Below are positions 25,729 through 34,962 of a stretch of DNA of 53,657 nt, piece by piece. This DNA is from Pseudonocardia alaniniphila. GTDB lineage: Bacteria > Actinomycetota > Actinomycetes > Mycobacteriales > Pseudonocardiaceae. A model generated the notes under the pieces. It was not told the origin of the DNA and searched no databases. It was given only the letters and a program-made list of their open reading frames with translations. A program made the translations under genes and the position numbers. Numbering within the stretch: the stretch's first letter is position 1; every line of letters begins with the position of its first letter. Location: the NCBI RefSeq assembly GCF_022524485.1, contig NZ_JAKXMK010000052.1, positions 1 to 53,657 of the forward strand, given 5' to 3'.

Positions 25729-26523
25729 GTGCAGGTCGACACGGGCATCGGCACCGTGCATGTCGAGGTCGTCGGCGCCGGGCCGGCTGCGGTGCTGTGG
25801 CACAGCCTGTTCGTGGATTCACGCCAGTGGGACCGCGTCCGCGCCACCTTGGCAGCCCATCGCACACTCGTGCTGGTCGACGGCCCCGGGCACGGGCGGG
25901 GCGGCCTGCCACCCGACCGGTTCACGTTCGACGACTGCGCCGACGCGGCCGCGCTCGTTCTCGGCACCCTCGGCGTCGGGCAGGACGTCGACTGGGTCGG
26001 CAACGCGTGGGGCGGGCACGTCGGCTACGCGTACGCCTCCCGGTATCCGGCGCGAAGCCTGGTGACGATCGGCGCCCCGCCGACGCCGCTACCGCCGGCC
26101 GAGCGGCGCCGGATCGCCCTGCTGACCGCGGCCTACCGCGCCGTCGGCCCTCGTCCGCTCACCGGCGCGGTCGTCGCCGCCCTCCTCGGTCCGGACGCGG
26201 ATGCACATTCCGTCGCCATGGTCCGCGACACGTTCCGTGCGAACGACCGAACCGGGATGCAGCGCGTGATGCGCGCGATGATGCTCCACCGGCCGGATCT
26301 CACCGAACGGCTCCACCGGATCTCCGCACCGGTTCTGCTGGTCGCGGGAGACCGCGATCCGATGTGGACCCTGGCGCGGGCCGCCGCGACCGCTGCGGGG
26401 CTCCCGCACGTCCGGACCGTCGAGATCGCGAACGCCGGGCACCTCCCTCCGCTCGAGATGCCGGCGCCGACAGCCGCGGAGATCCTCTCGTTCTGGCGCC
26501 AGACCTCTCCCGTGACGTCCTGA
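25729..26523 (+). CDS. Alpha/beta hydrolase-fold protein lacking the usual nucleophile
   Basis: 264 residues with the alpha/beta hydrolase layout: LWHSLFVDSRQWDRV (HG-like oxyanion region), VLVDGPGHGRG, the elbow at about residue 90, ISAPVLLVAGDRDPMW (acid) and IANAGHLPPLEMP (His). The elbow reads GNAWGGH, so the position of the nucleophile is Ala instead of Ser, Cys or Asp. It may be a non-hydrolytic member (lyase, binding protein) or use another residue. GTG 25729 has GGAGGAG 2 nt upstream-adjacent spacing; expression is probably controlled by the divergent MarR protein. Confidence 0.82.
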   Translation: MQVDTGIGTVHVEVVGAGPAAVLWHSLFVDSRQWDRVRATLAAHRTLVLVDGPGHGRGGLPPDRFTFDDCADAAALVLGTLGVGQDVDWVGNAWGGHVGYAYASRYPARSLVTIGAPPTPLPPAERRRIALLTAAYRAVGPRPLTGAVVAALLGPDADAHSVAMVRDTFRANDRTGMQRVMRAMMLHRPDLTERLHRISAPVLLVAGDRDPMWTLARAAATAAGLPHVRTVEIANAGHLPPLEMPAPTAAEILSFWRQTSPVTS

Positions 26524-26655
26524 CGGAAGCGGGGGAGGAGCCGCCTCAGCCCGCGGCGACCGTGCTCGCGGTGGCGTCTGCGGCACCGCCGTTAACGCTG
26601 CCGTAAGCCAACGTTCGCCGCGGATCAGGAGAAGGTCCGCCTCGAGAGATGAACT

Positions 26656-27663
26656 GTGAAGGGCGTGGCCAGCAGCAAACCCCGGGTCGTGATCACCCAC
26701 TGGGTCCATGACGATGTCATCGATCACCTGCACCAGTTCTCCACGCCGGTGCCGGTGACCAGTCGCACCGTGTTGTCCCGTGACGAGGTGCTGGCTCGCG
26801 CCCGCGACGCCGACGGCCTGCTCGCGTGCATGACCGACTGCGTGGACGACGACCTTCTCGATCGCTGTCCACGCCTGCGCGTCATCAGCGCAACGCTGAA
26901 GGGGCACGACAACTTCGACGGTGCCGCCTGCACCCGGCATGGGGTGTGGCTGACCGCGCTGCCCCACCAGCTCACCGCACCGACGGCAGAGCTCTGCATC
27001 GGGCTCATCATCGGGCTGATGCGCCACGTGGCCGCCGGCGACAGGCACGTCCGCAGCGGCGCGTTCTGTGGCTGGCGGCCAGAGCTGTACGGGGCAGGCC
27101 TGGCCGGGTCGACGGTCGGGATGATCGGTATGGGTGCGATCGGACAGGCGCTGGCGCGGAGGTTGCGCGCGTTCGACGCCGGCGTGCTCTATCACGACGT
27201 CCGGCCGCTGACGCCCGAGCGCGAGGCCGAACTGGACGTCCGGCGGGCGTCGTTGGATGAGCTTCTCGCCGCGAGCCATGTGGTGTTGCCGCTGCTCCCG
27301 CTCCGGGACGACACCGCAGGCCTGCTCGACAGAAGCGCACTCGCCCGAATGCGGACCGGGGCGTACCTGGTGAACATCAGCCGCGGATCCGTGGTCGACG
27401 AGGCTGCTGTAGCCGATGCGCTCGAATCGGGACGGCTCGGCGGTTACGCGGCCGACGTGTTCGCCGTGGAGGACTGGGCCCGGACCGACCGCCCCGGTCG
27501 CATCGACCCGACCTTGCTCACACACCCGCACACCCTCTTCACCCCGCATCTGGGCTCGGGGGTCGATGACGTGCGGCGCGCGATGAGCCACGCAGCCGTC
27601 GACCAGATCGCGCAGGCCCTCGCAGGCGGCCGCCCCGAATACGCCGTCAACGAGCTGGAATGA
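26656..27663 (+). CDS. ptxD: Phosphite (phosphonate) dehydrogenase, NAD-dependent
   Basis: 335-residue D-hydroxyacid-dehydrogenase-fold enzyme, predicted to oxidise phosphite to phosphate with NAD. It aligns with Pseudomonas stutzeri PtxD with a constant +6 offset at every functional residue: Met59, Lys82, Trp140, Tyr145, Arg243, Glu272, His298 and Ser301 correspond to Met53, Lys76, Trp134, Tyr139, Arg237, Glu266, His292 and Ser295. The nucleotide motif GMGAIG is at 158-163, and Asp181 (PtxD Glu175) predicts NAD preference. GTG 26656 is the taken start. No ptxABC phosphite transporter or regulator lies in the window, which is unusual. The sequence strongly separates it from ordinary 2-hydroxyacid dehydrogenases. 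Confidence 0.88.
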   Translation: MKGVASSKPRVVITHWVHDDVIDHLHQFSTPVPVTSRTVLSRDEVLARARDADGLLACMTDCVDDDLLDRCPRLRVISATLKGHDNFDGAACTRHGVWLTALPHQLTAPTAELCIGLIIGLMRHVAAGDRHVRSGAFCGWRPELYGAGLAGSTVGMIGMGAIGQALARRLRAFDAGVLYHDVRPLTPEREAELDVRRASLDELLAASHVVLPLLPLRDDTAGLLDRSALARMRTGAYLVNISRGSVVDEAAVADALESGRLGGYAADVFAVEDWARTDRPGRIDPTLLTHPHTLFTPHLGSGVDDVRRAMSHAAVDQIAQALAGGRPEYAVNELE

Positions 27664-27780
27664 GGTAGCGCAGTTGCCGGCCGGATCGGACAGTGGTCTG
27701 CGGGGGACACCCACGCCGAAGCTTTCCGCCGCCGCATACGCGCATCGTGGAACAACCCGACTCCGTGCAAGGAGCACAGA

Positions 27781-28197
27781 ATGCGACGACAAATCCTGCT
27801 CCTGAGGTTCGAAACGCAGGCAACGCCGCCGGCGGGAGACCCGCCCACGTCGACCGTGAAATCGGGTCCGGGCTCGATAACGGTGCTAGAGGGTGGCGAC
27901 TCCTGGGTGCCGACCGAGGCGTCCTACGAGACCCGCGTCACCATCACCGGTGAGACCACCTTCGTCGAGGACGGCGAGATCATCTTCGACGGTGCCGGCC
28001 TTCGGCTGACCACGGTCGGTGCGGGGCTCATCGAACCCTCCGCCGAGGAGGGCACATCGCGAGGTGCTGTGACCTGGCAGGTCGAGGGCACGGGCCGGCT
28101 GAGCGGTGCAACCGGACTGGTGTCGGCGAATTTCGAGTTCCACCCCGAACGCGGGATCGCTGCGGACTATCACATCGTCCGGCTCTTCCTCCTCTGA
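27781..28197 (+). CDS. Hypothetical protein, beta-barrel-like
   Basis: 138 residues beginning MRRQILLLRFETQATPP; AAGGAG lies 7 nt upstream of the ATG. The second half alternates hydrophobic and polar residues (TFVEDGEIIFDGAGLRLTTV, then VTWQVEGTGRLSGATGLVSANFEF), which suggests a small beta-barrel, as in allene-oxide-cyclase-like or DUF3237-type proteins. No catalytic motif is evident and no signal peptide is seen. It follows ptxD by 117 bp and converges on the STAND ATPase gene. Confidence 0.65.
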   Translation: MRRQILLLRFETQATPPAGDPPTSTVKSGPGSITVLEGGDSWVPTEASYETRVTITGETTFVEDGEIIFDGAGLRLTTVGAGLIEPSAEEGTSRGAVTWQVEGTGRLSGATGLVSANFEFHPERGIAADYHIVRLFLL

Positions 28198-28256
28198 CCG
28201 GGCACGACGTGCGCGGCTCAGCCACGGTCTTGTCGGCTGAATGCCGCGGCTACGGA

Positions 28257-30881
28257 TCAGGGCGCGGCGGTGCCGGCGCTGCGCCGGTCGCGGACGGCGG
28301 CCACCGCCTCCTGCTGGCTGAGTCGCGAGCCGGCGTCGTACGGTCGGCTGAACCGGTCCGCGCCCAGCGCCTGGCGGACCTGGGCGACCAACTCGGCTTC
28401 GTCTTGCCGGAGCAGCGGCAGCGGCAAGGCCCGCAGACCCACCCGGCGGCGCAGGCCCTCGACTGCCCCCGCCAGAAGTGCCGCCCTCTCGGGGTCACCC
28501 TCCACGAACGCCAGCCGGGCGAACGCGGCCAGACACAGAGTGAGGCCACGAGTGCTGTGGGCCGCAAGGCTCAGCTCCAGCGCCTCATCCATCTGCGCCC
28601 TGGCCTCCTCCGGTCTGCCTTGTGCGACGGCCATGGTGCCCAGATACACCCGGGAGACGGCGGCGAGCCAGGGGTTGTCGAGCCGCTCCGCCAGGTCGCG
28701 CATCTCGGTCAGGTGGCCCAGGGCGTCCTCGTGGCGGCCGACGGTCACCTCCACGAAACCGGCGGTGCAGGCGGCCAGCGCTGTCCAGAACGGCTCGTCC
28801 TGGCCACGGAGCTGCTTCAGGGAGACCAAGGCGCCCCGTAGAGCGCCGTCGAAGTCGCCGACGACCCCCGAGGTCCATGCCATGACCAGCTGGGACACAG
28901 CGCGGAGGTAAGGGTCCCCGATCCCGTCGAGCAGCGGCGCCAGACGCTCGCGGGCCGCCAGCGCCGCTTCGTCGTCGCCGACCTCGACGCCGGTCGCTGC
29001 GGCCGTCGACGCCAGTTCAACCTGGGCCTGGAGGTCGAAGGAGTCAGCGGTGGGCAGCAACTGGTCGACCCAGGAGTGGGCCTCGCCGAGATGGTCCCGC
29101 AGGAACCAGAAGAGCCAGAGGACCCGGAACATGTGGGGAAGCGGCCCGGTGTCGTGGTCGAGGTACCAGCGCACGGCGGCGGCCAGATTGCCTTCCTCGA
29201 CATCCAGGCGCTTGCACCCCCCGCGCAGGCCGGCGCCGCGCAACTGCCGGTCGGCTTGCTCGGCCAGCGCCCGGTAGTAGCCGGCGTGCCGCGAGCGAAT
29301 CTCGGCGGCGTCAGGCCGGACCGCCAACTGCTCGGCCACGAACGCGCGGATGGTCTCCAGCATCCGCGGCCGGGGGCCGTCGCCGGCGGGGGTGAGGTGG
29401 ATCAGGCTGTGGCGGGCCAGTGCCTCGGACCGTTCCAGCGCCTGGTCCTCATCCAGGCCGGCTACCTGCGCAGCGGCTTCGACGGTCCAGCCGTCGACGA
29501 ACACCGCCGCGACCTCCAGCAGCGACCGCTCGGCATCCTCCAGCAGCCCCACGCTCCACTCCACCGTGGCCCGCAGGGTGCGCTGCCGCTCAGGCATGTC
29601 CACCGCGCCCACTCCCAGCGCGTCCAGCGACCTGGCAAGCCGGGCGAGCAGCGCGTCCGGGTCGAGCAGCCGTGTGCGGGCGGCCGCCAGCTCGATCGCC
29701 AGCGGCAGCCCCTCCAGCCGCCTGCAGATCTCCGCCACCGCCGCCGCGTTGCTCGTGGTGAGGGCGAAGCCGGGGCGCACCGCGCGAGCCCGGTCCACGA
29801 ACAGCGCCACAGCCGGCGATGCCGCAAGCTCCGCCACCGCCACGCCGGTGGGGTCAGCAAGCAGCGGCAGCGGCTGAACCGGGTACACCCGTTCCGCCCG
29901 CAGCTCCAGCTCCGTTCGGCTGGTCGCCAGGATCACCACGCCGCGACAGCGGGTCAGCAGCGCGTCGATGTCGCGAGCGGCGTCGACCACCTGCTCGAGG
30001 TTGTCGAGGATGAGCAGCCACCGGCCGTCGTCGAAGTACTCGACCAGGGTCTCCATCGGCGAGCCTGTGCCCGCCAACTCGGCACCCACCGCCCGTGCAA
30101 CGGCTGTCAGCACCAGCTCGGGCTGGGTGATCGCCGCCAGCGGAACGAAAGCGGTGCCCGCCTCGAATCGGTCAGTCAACCGCTCGCCCACCGCCACCGC
30201 CAGCCGGGTCTTGCCGATCCCGCCCAATCCGGTGAGGGTCACCAATCGCACGTCGGGGCGCCCGGCCAGATCGGCTACCTCCTCGATGGCCTGCTCCCGT
30301 CCGACGAGCGAGGTCACGTCCACCGGCAATGGGCGCGGCCCGGGTGCGTGCGGAAGCGCCACGGCCGTCGCCGAGGGGCGTGCGGCGGCGAACCGCTCGC
30401 TCAGCAGCATCGCCAGGTCGTCGCGCACCAGCCGACCCAGCTCCGCCGGCGTGCGGAAGTGACGGTAGGAGGCCGTGCCGTCCTCCGTGATGCGGGCCAG
30501 CAGCTCGGTGAGGCGCGGATCGCGGTCCGGCGCAGGCGCCTTGACATACAGCAGCCGGGGCAAGGACCGCGACAGCTCGAACTCCTCCTCCAGCCCCGAG
30601 ACCTCCATGCCCGGCCCGATCCACCCGTACCGCTGCCCGTACACCCCGACGAACACATCGCTCTGCGCCAGGTACGCCTGGTACAAGTCTCGCGGTGGAT
30701 ACGGCCGCGCCCCCGCCTCGAACGTCACCGGCGTCAGGCGCAGCGCCGAGATGGCGCGCGAGACCGCTTCCCGCTCATCGGCCAGCTCGCCCAGCGTGGA
30801 ACTCACGAACACCCGCAGACGCCGGTCCGGAGTCCGGATGACTCCGTCCCGTGGCGGCCCCTCGTTTCCCGATGGCCCCAT
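28257..30881 (-). CDS. DUF4062-STAND ATPase with TPR-like C-terminus
   Basis: 874-residue multidomain protein. Residues ~25-110 form a DUF4062 domain (LRVFVSSTLGELADEREAV, then DVFVGVYGQRYGW), a TIR/SEFIR-like alpha/beta domain. An NB-ARC-type STAND ATPase follows: Walker A GLGGIGKTRLA near 225, Walker B WLLILDNLEQV, sensor segment LATSRTELE and the GLPLAIELAAARTRLL motif. The C-terminal ~400 residues are helical repeats, probably TPR. ATG 30881 has GGTGGAG 6 nt upstream. Such proteins are ligand-triggered oligomeric switches; DUF4062-NB-ARC proteins occur in signalling and candidate defence loci. No C-terminal HTH or separate effector is seen. Confidence 0.85.
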   Translation of the reverse strand: MGPSGNEGPPRDGVIRTPDRRLRVFVSSTLGELADEREAVSRAISALRLTPVTFEAGARPYPPRDLYQAYLAQSDVFVGVYGQRYGWIGPGMEVSGLEEEFELSRSLPRLLYVKAPAPDRDPRLTELLARITEDGTASYRHFRTPAELGRLVRDDLAMLLSERFAAARPSATAVALPHAPGPRPLPVDVTSLVGREQAIEEVADLAGRPDVRLVTLTGLGGIGKTRLAVAVGERLTDRFEAGTAFVPLAAITQPELVLTAVARAVGAELAGTGSPMETLVEYFDDGRWLLILDNLEQVVDAARDIDALLTRCRGVVILATSRTELELRAERVYPVQPLPLLADPTGVAVAELAASPAVALFVDRARAVRPGFALTTSNAAAVAEICRRLEGLPLAIELAAARTRLLDPDALLARLARSLDALGVGAVDMPERQRTLRATVEWSVGLLEDAERSLLEVAAVFVDGWTVEAAAQVAGLDEDQALERSEALARHSLIHLTPAGDGPRPRMLETIRAFVAEQLAVRPDAAEIRSRHAGYYRALAEQADRQLRGAGLRGGCKRLDVEEGNLAAAVRWYLDHDTGPLPHMFRVLWLFWFLRDHLGEAHSWVDQLLPTADSFDLQAQVELASTAAATGVEVGDDEAALAARERLAPLLDGIGDPYLRAVSQLVMAWTSGVVGDFDGALRGALVSLKQLRGQDEPFWTALAACTAGFVEVTVGRHEDALGHLTEMRDLAERLDNPWLAAVSRVYLGTMAVAQGRPEEARAQMDEALELSLAAHSTRGLTLCLAAFARLAFVEGDPERAALLAGAVEGLRRRVGLRALPLPLLRQDEAELVAQVRQALGADRFSRPYDAGSRLSQQEAVAAVRDRRSAGTAAP

Positions 30882-31259
30882 CTGCGGCTCCACCTTGCGA
30901 GTCTCGAACTGGTCGGCTCTACCGGCAACACGAGCGTGGTCCCGCCCAGCGCTGCCACTCCGCAGCTGCTGGGGACCGCACCTGCACCGCTACCGATGAA
31001 CGAAAAACGTCCGGCACTGCTTCTCCTTGTTGATGTGGCTCATGAAGCGAGTCGTCGGAGCCCTGCGCAGCGGGCTGGATTTCAGCCAGACCATGGTGAT
31101 CCCTGACGGAGGCCACGCTCACGGCGTGTAGACGAGACCGGACGCCCGTGATGTGACAGATTCCGTGCCCCGGTGAAGATAATCATGCGGCCACATTGTC
31201 ACAGGCAGCCGATCGATCTCGTCATACCCATGATAAGAGCACGGTAAAGGAGACGGGAA
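30882..31259 (+). other. Divergent intergenic region between STAND ATPase and NDH-2 genes
   Basis: 378 bp with no supported gene. It must contain both promoters. A GATAAG sequence at 31232-31237 lies about 25 bp before the NDH-2 start and could be its -10; a matching -35 is unclear. Confidence 0.35.
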
Positions 31260-32642
31260 TTGTCCGGAACGCAGATCTGGCCCATCCAACCGCCGGAGTC
31301 GTCCGACGGGCACGTGCCCTCGGCGAACCGCTCGCGCGTGGTGATCGTCGGTGCGGGCTTCGCCGGATACGACGCGGCGCGCTCGCTCACCAGAGCGCTG
31401 CCGCCGGACTCCGGCGTGGAGATCGTGCTGGTGAACCCCGTGGACTACTTCCTCTACCTGCCGCTGCTGCCCGAGGTGGCTGCAGGGATCCTCGATCCGC
31501 GGCGGATCACCGTGCCGATCCCGGACACGCTGCGTGGGGTGCGACTCGTCCTCGGGGACGTGGCTTCGGTGTCGCTCACCGAGCGCACCGTCTCCTACAC
31601 CGACCCCGAGGGCAGCTCACACAGCCTCGGCTACGACCGCCTGATCCTCGCAGTGGGCAGCGTGAACAAGCTGCTGCCGATCCCCGGCGTCGCCGAGCAC
31701 GCCCATGGCTTCCGCGGTGTGGCCGAGGCGCTCTACCTGCGCGATCACATCGTCCGGCAATTCGAGTTGGCCGACTCGACCGACGACGCCGACGAGCGGA
31801 CCGCCCGGTGCACGTTCGTGGTAGTGGGCGCGGGATACACGGGCACCGAGGTGGCAGCCCACGGGCCGCTCTTCACCGACGCGATCCGGGCCGGCCATCC
31901 CCACCTGCGGCACCAGAAGGTGCGTTGGCTGTTGCTCGACCTCGCGCCGAAGGTGCTCCCCGAGCTGGATCCGCGGCTGTCCCGCGCGGCCGACCGGGTG
32001 CTGCGGGAGCGCGGCGTCGAGATCCATACCGAGACCTCGGTGCGGGAGGCCACGGGGGATGGCGTGCTCCTCACGACCGGAGAGTTCGTCCCGACGCGCA
32101 CCATCGCCTGGTGCGTGGGTGTACGCCCCGACCCGCTGGTCGAGGAGAGCGGCCTCGAGACACGGAAGGGCAGGCTGGTGGTGGAGCCGACGCTCGTGGT
32201 GCCCGGTCACCCCGACGTCTTCGCCTGCGGGGACGCCGCCGCGGTGCCCGACCTCACGCGGCCGGGCCAGGTGACGGCGATGACCGCACAGCACGCCACT
32301 CGCCAGGGCAAGCTCGCAGGGCGCAACGTCGCGGCGTCGCTCGGCTACGGGCGAATACGCCTGTACAAGCACCACGACCTGGGCTTCGTGGTGGATCTCG
32401 GTGGCGCGCAGGCCGCCGCCAACCCCTTGCGAATCCCGATCTCCGGGCTGCCGGCGAAAACCGTCGCCCGTGGGTATCACCTGCTCAGCATGCCCGGCAA
32501 CCGCGTGCGCACGGCGATCGACTGGATCCTCGACGCTGTGACGGGTCGTCAGGTCGTGCAGCTCGGACTCGTGCGGTCGGCCGCCGTACCCCTGGACACC
32601 GCGGCCCCGCGACCGGCGCAGGAGGGCACCCGTTCCGGCTGA
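31260..32642 (+). CDS. Type II NADH dehydrogenase (NDH-2) family FAD oxidoreductase
   Basis: 460-residue membrane-associated NADH:quinone oxidoreductase. The FAD-binding motif is VVIVGAGFAGYDAA near residue 30, the NADH motif TFVVVGAGYTGTEVAAH near 190, and a second FAD contact FACGDAAAVPD near 325; the C-terminal ~100 residues contain the weakly amphipathic region used for membrane contact. The likely start is TTG 31260, with AAAGGAGA about 6 nt upstream; no ATG or GTG near it is as well placed. It would pass electrons from NADH to menaquinone without pumping protons. It converges on the cupin gene (34-bp gap). Confidence 0.87.
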   Translation: MSGTQIWPIQPPESSDGHVPSANRSRVVIVGAGFAGYDAARSLTRALPPDSGVEIVLVNPVDYFLYLPLLPEVAAGILDPRRITVPIPDTLRGVRLVLGDVASVSLTERTVSYTDPEGSSHSLGYDRLILAVGSVNKLLPIPGVAEHAHGFRGVAEALYLRDHIVRQFELADSTDDADERTARCTFVVVGAGYTGTEVAAHGPLFTDAIRAGHPHLRHQKVRWLLLDLAPKVLPELDPRLSRAADRVLRERGVEIHTETSVREATGDGVLLTTGEFVPTRTIAWCVGVRPDPLVEESGLETRKGRLVVEPTLVVPGHPDVFACGDAAAVPDLTRPGQVTAMTAQHATRQGKLAGRNVAASLGYGRIRLYKHHDLGFVVDLGGAQAAANPLRIPISGLPAKTVARGYHLLSMPGNRVRTAIDWILDAVTGRQVVQLGLVRSAAVPLDTAAPRPAQEGTRSG

Positions 32643-32676
32643 CCCGGCGGCTCCGTCATGCGGCAAGCCAGGAGAA

Positions 32677-33078
32677 CTACCGTGGCGGTGCGGGAATCCG
32701 TTCCTGTGCCTTGGCTACAAGTTCCTCGTCCTCGACCAGTGTGATCATCTCGACCCCAGGAGCGCACAGCATGACCACGACGAATCGACTCGTCCTGTCT
32801 GCGAGCAGGTTGGCGACCGTGTAGTGGATGACCTCGCCGCCCGGTTCCCAGAAAGCCTCTCCCGCTGTGATCGGATACGGCGCCTCACCCTCGAGCTCGA
32901 AGAGCATCTCTCCCTCGAGCATGTAGCCGAAAACAGGCCCGGAGTGACGGTGCGGGGCGAGACCAGGGTCCCCTGGCGGCAGTTCGAGGAGCCGGATCAT
33001 CGCGGAGGAACCCTGAACGATGAACGGCGGAACAACCTCCAGCAGATCCTTCTCCATCATGTTGCTGACAGCAGCCAT
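32677..33078 (-). CDS. Cupin domain-containing protein
   Basis: 133 residues forming one cupin barrel: motif 1 around APHRHSGPVFGYMLEGEMLFELEGE (two His and a Glu as metal ligands) and motif 2 around GEAFWEPGGEVIHYTVAN. Typically a metal-dependent dioxygenase, isomerase or sensor; the substrate is unknown. ATG 33078 with AGAGAGAG upstream is the likely start. The frame is open for a further 180 codons upstream because a decayed quinone oxidoreductase lies in the same frame with no stop between them. Confidence 0.8.
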   Translation of the reverse strand: MAAVSNMMEKDLLEVVPPFIVQGSSAMIRLLELPPGDPGLAPHRHSGPVFGYMLEGEMLFELEGEAPYPITAGEAFWEPGGEVIHYTVANLLADRTSRFVVVMLCAPGVEMITLVEDEELVAKAQERIPAPPR

Positions 33079-33456
33079 TTCTCTCTCTTTTCCGTGGTGC
33101 ACCGGTCGGTCCCGGACGATCAGAACGGTCTTACCCCGGTGGTGTCTCCGGGTGGCGCCGCTCTTGTAGGCGGCTCGGCCCTCGGCCAGGGGAAACGTCG
33201 CGGCGACGCTCATTTTCAGCGCGCCGGTGTCGATCAGGTTCGCTATCCAGGTCAGCCGGTGCTGTTCCGGCGTCACGATGAAGAAGAGGGCTGTATCGCC
33301 GGAGGCCCACGTCTCGGGCCAGGTCAGTTCATCGAACGTGATCGCCGCCGCGTGGACGGCGATCAGCACCTCGCAATTTCCTGGGATCGGCAGTGGTGCA
33401 GATTCATACACCAGAACCTCAGGACCACCCCGGGTGTGACCCCGCAACGCGATCAT
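33079..33456 (-). pseudogene. MDR/quinone oxidoreductase remnant, in frame with the cupin
   Basis: From ATG 33456 the frame reads MIALRGHTRGGPEVLVYES and then VLIAVHAAAITFDELTWPETW, an MDR-family N-terminus. It jumps to FIVTPEQHRLTWIANLIDTGALK and PLAEGRAAYKSG, the C-terminus of NADPH:quinone oxidoreductases. About 180 central residues, including the nucleotide-binding fold, are missing without loss of frame, and the natural stop is gone. It therefore reads into the cupin. A fusion product is possible, but the oxidoreductase part cannot bind NAD(P). Confidence 0.7.
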
Positions 33457-33735
33457 GCTGCACACAGCGATACAGGACTGCCCGCCCGCACATCGAAGAC
33501 CCAGTTCATGGGCAGCGATCCTGATCGGTGGACCCCGGAGCATCCAGCAGCGAGTCCCGCAGTGCTGGACACGAACCGCGACACATCCGGACCCCGGCCG
33601 CACACTCGCCGGCCATGTGCACATCCACAGGAAAGGCAGAACAGATCCTTCGCGCGATCCGCCGGATCCCCGAGGGTGCGCTCCGTGCGGGGGCTGACGA
33701 CCGCCGGGCTGTGACCGGCTACAAGGAGCTGACAG

Positions 33736-34962
33736 ATGAGTGATGAGCGGACGTTCGTGATCGCCGGAGCCGGATTGGCCGGGGCGAAGGCGGCGGAGAC
33801 CCTACGCACCGAGGGGTTCACCGGCCGCGTGGTGCTCCTCGGCGAGGAGAAGCATCCCCCGTACGAGCGGCCACCGCTGTCGAAGGGCTACCTGCTCGGC
33901 ACGCAGGAACGCGAAACCGCCTTCGTGCACCAGCCTGCCTGGTACGACACGCAGAGGATCGAACTGCGGCCCGGGTGCCGAGTCGAGGACGTCGACACAG
34001 CGAGCCAGGACGTCATCGTGGGCGGCGGCCACAGATTGCGCTACGACGAACTGCTGCTCGCCACCGGCGCCGTCCCGCGCCCGCTCGACGTGCCCGGTGC
34101 CGACCTGGCCGGTGTCACCTACCTGCGCACCATCGACGACTCCGACGCGCTGAGCGCCACCCTGGTCCCTGGAACGCGAGTGGTCGTGATCGGGGCGGGG
34201 TGGATCGGGCTGGAGGTGACAGCCGCGGCCCGCCTGCGGGGCTGTGCCGTCACCCTCGTCGAGCGTGACGACCAGCCGTTGCGTCAGGTTCTCGGCGACG
34301 AGATGGGCGCCGTTTTCGCCGACTTGCACAGGGCGCACGGCGTCGACCTCCGCCTGGGAAGCGGGGTCCGCGAGATCGTGGGCGGCCGTGGGCGGGTGTC
34401 CGGCGTGGCGCTGTCGAGCGGGGAGACCGTGCCGGCCGACGCCGTCGTCGTCGGCATCGGGGTGATTCCGTCCGTCGAGCTCGCGGAACGTGCAGGGTTG
34501 ATGATCGACAACGGTGTGCTGGTCGACTCGCGGTTGCGTACCAGCGACCCGCACATCTACGCCGTCGGCGACATCGCCAACATCGACCATCCGACGATCG
34601 GGCGACGAGTGCGCGTGGAGCACTGGGCCACCGCGCTGCACACCGGGCCGGCCGCCGCCCGTGCCATGCTCGGACAGGACGTCGTCTACGACCGGCTGCC
34701 GTACTTCTTCACCGACCAGTACGACCTCGGGATGGAGTACACGGGTCACGCTCAACCCGGTGACTACGACAAGGTCGTCGTGCGCGGCGACCTGGACACC
34801 CGCGAGTTCATCGCGTTCTGGTTGTCCGACGGGCGCGTCCGCGCCGGCATGAACGTCAACGTCTGGGACGTCACCGAGGATGTCCAGCGCCTCATTCGCT
34901 CCGGAACCGCCGTCGATCCCGGCCGGCTCGCCGATGAGCGGGTGCCGCTCGCCGAGGTCTGA
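33736..34962 (+). CDS. Ferredoxin reductase (FAD/NAD-binding, rubredoxin/P450 type)
   Basis: 408-residue flavoprotein that passes electrons from NAD(P)H to a ferredoxin. FAD motif FVIAGAGLAGAKAAE at the N-terminus, the PYERPPLSKGYL family segment, ATGAVPR, NAD motif VVVIGAGWIGLEVTAAA near 150, YAVGDIANI near 275, and a C-terminal reductase domain. AAGGAG precedes ATG 33736. No ferredoxin, P450 or Rieske oxygenase gene is adjacent, so its partner must lie elsewhere. Confidence 0.9.
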   Translation: MSDERTFVIAGAGLAGAKAAETLRTEGFTGRVVLLGEEKHPPYERPPLSKGYLLGTQERETAFVHQPAWYDTQRIELRPGCRVEDVDTASQDVIVGGGHRLRYDELLLATGAVPRPLDVPGADLAGVTYLRTIDDSDALSATLVPGTRVVVIGAGWIGLEVTAAARLRGCAVTLVERDDQPLRQVLGDEMGAVFADLHRAHGVDLRLGSGVREIVGGRGRVSGVALSSGETVPADAVVVGIGVIPSVELAERAGLMIDNGVLVDSRLRTSDPHIYAVGDIANIDHPTIGRRVRVEHWATALHTGPAAARAMLGQDVVYDRLPYFFTDQYDLGMEYTGHAQPGDYDKVVVRGDLDTREFIAFWLSDGRVRAGMNVNVWDVTEDVQRLIRSGTAVDPGRLADERVPLAEV

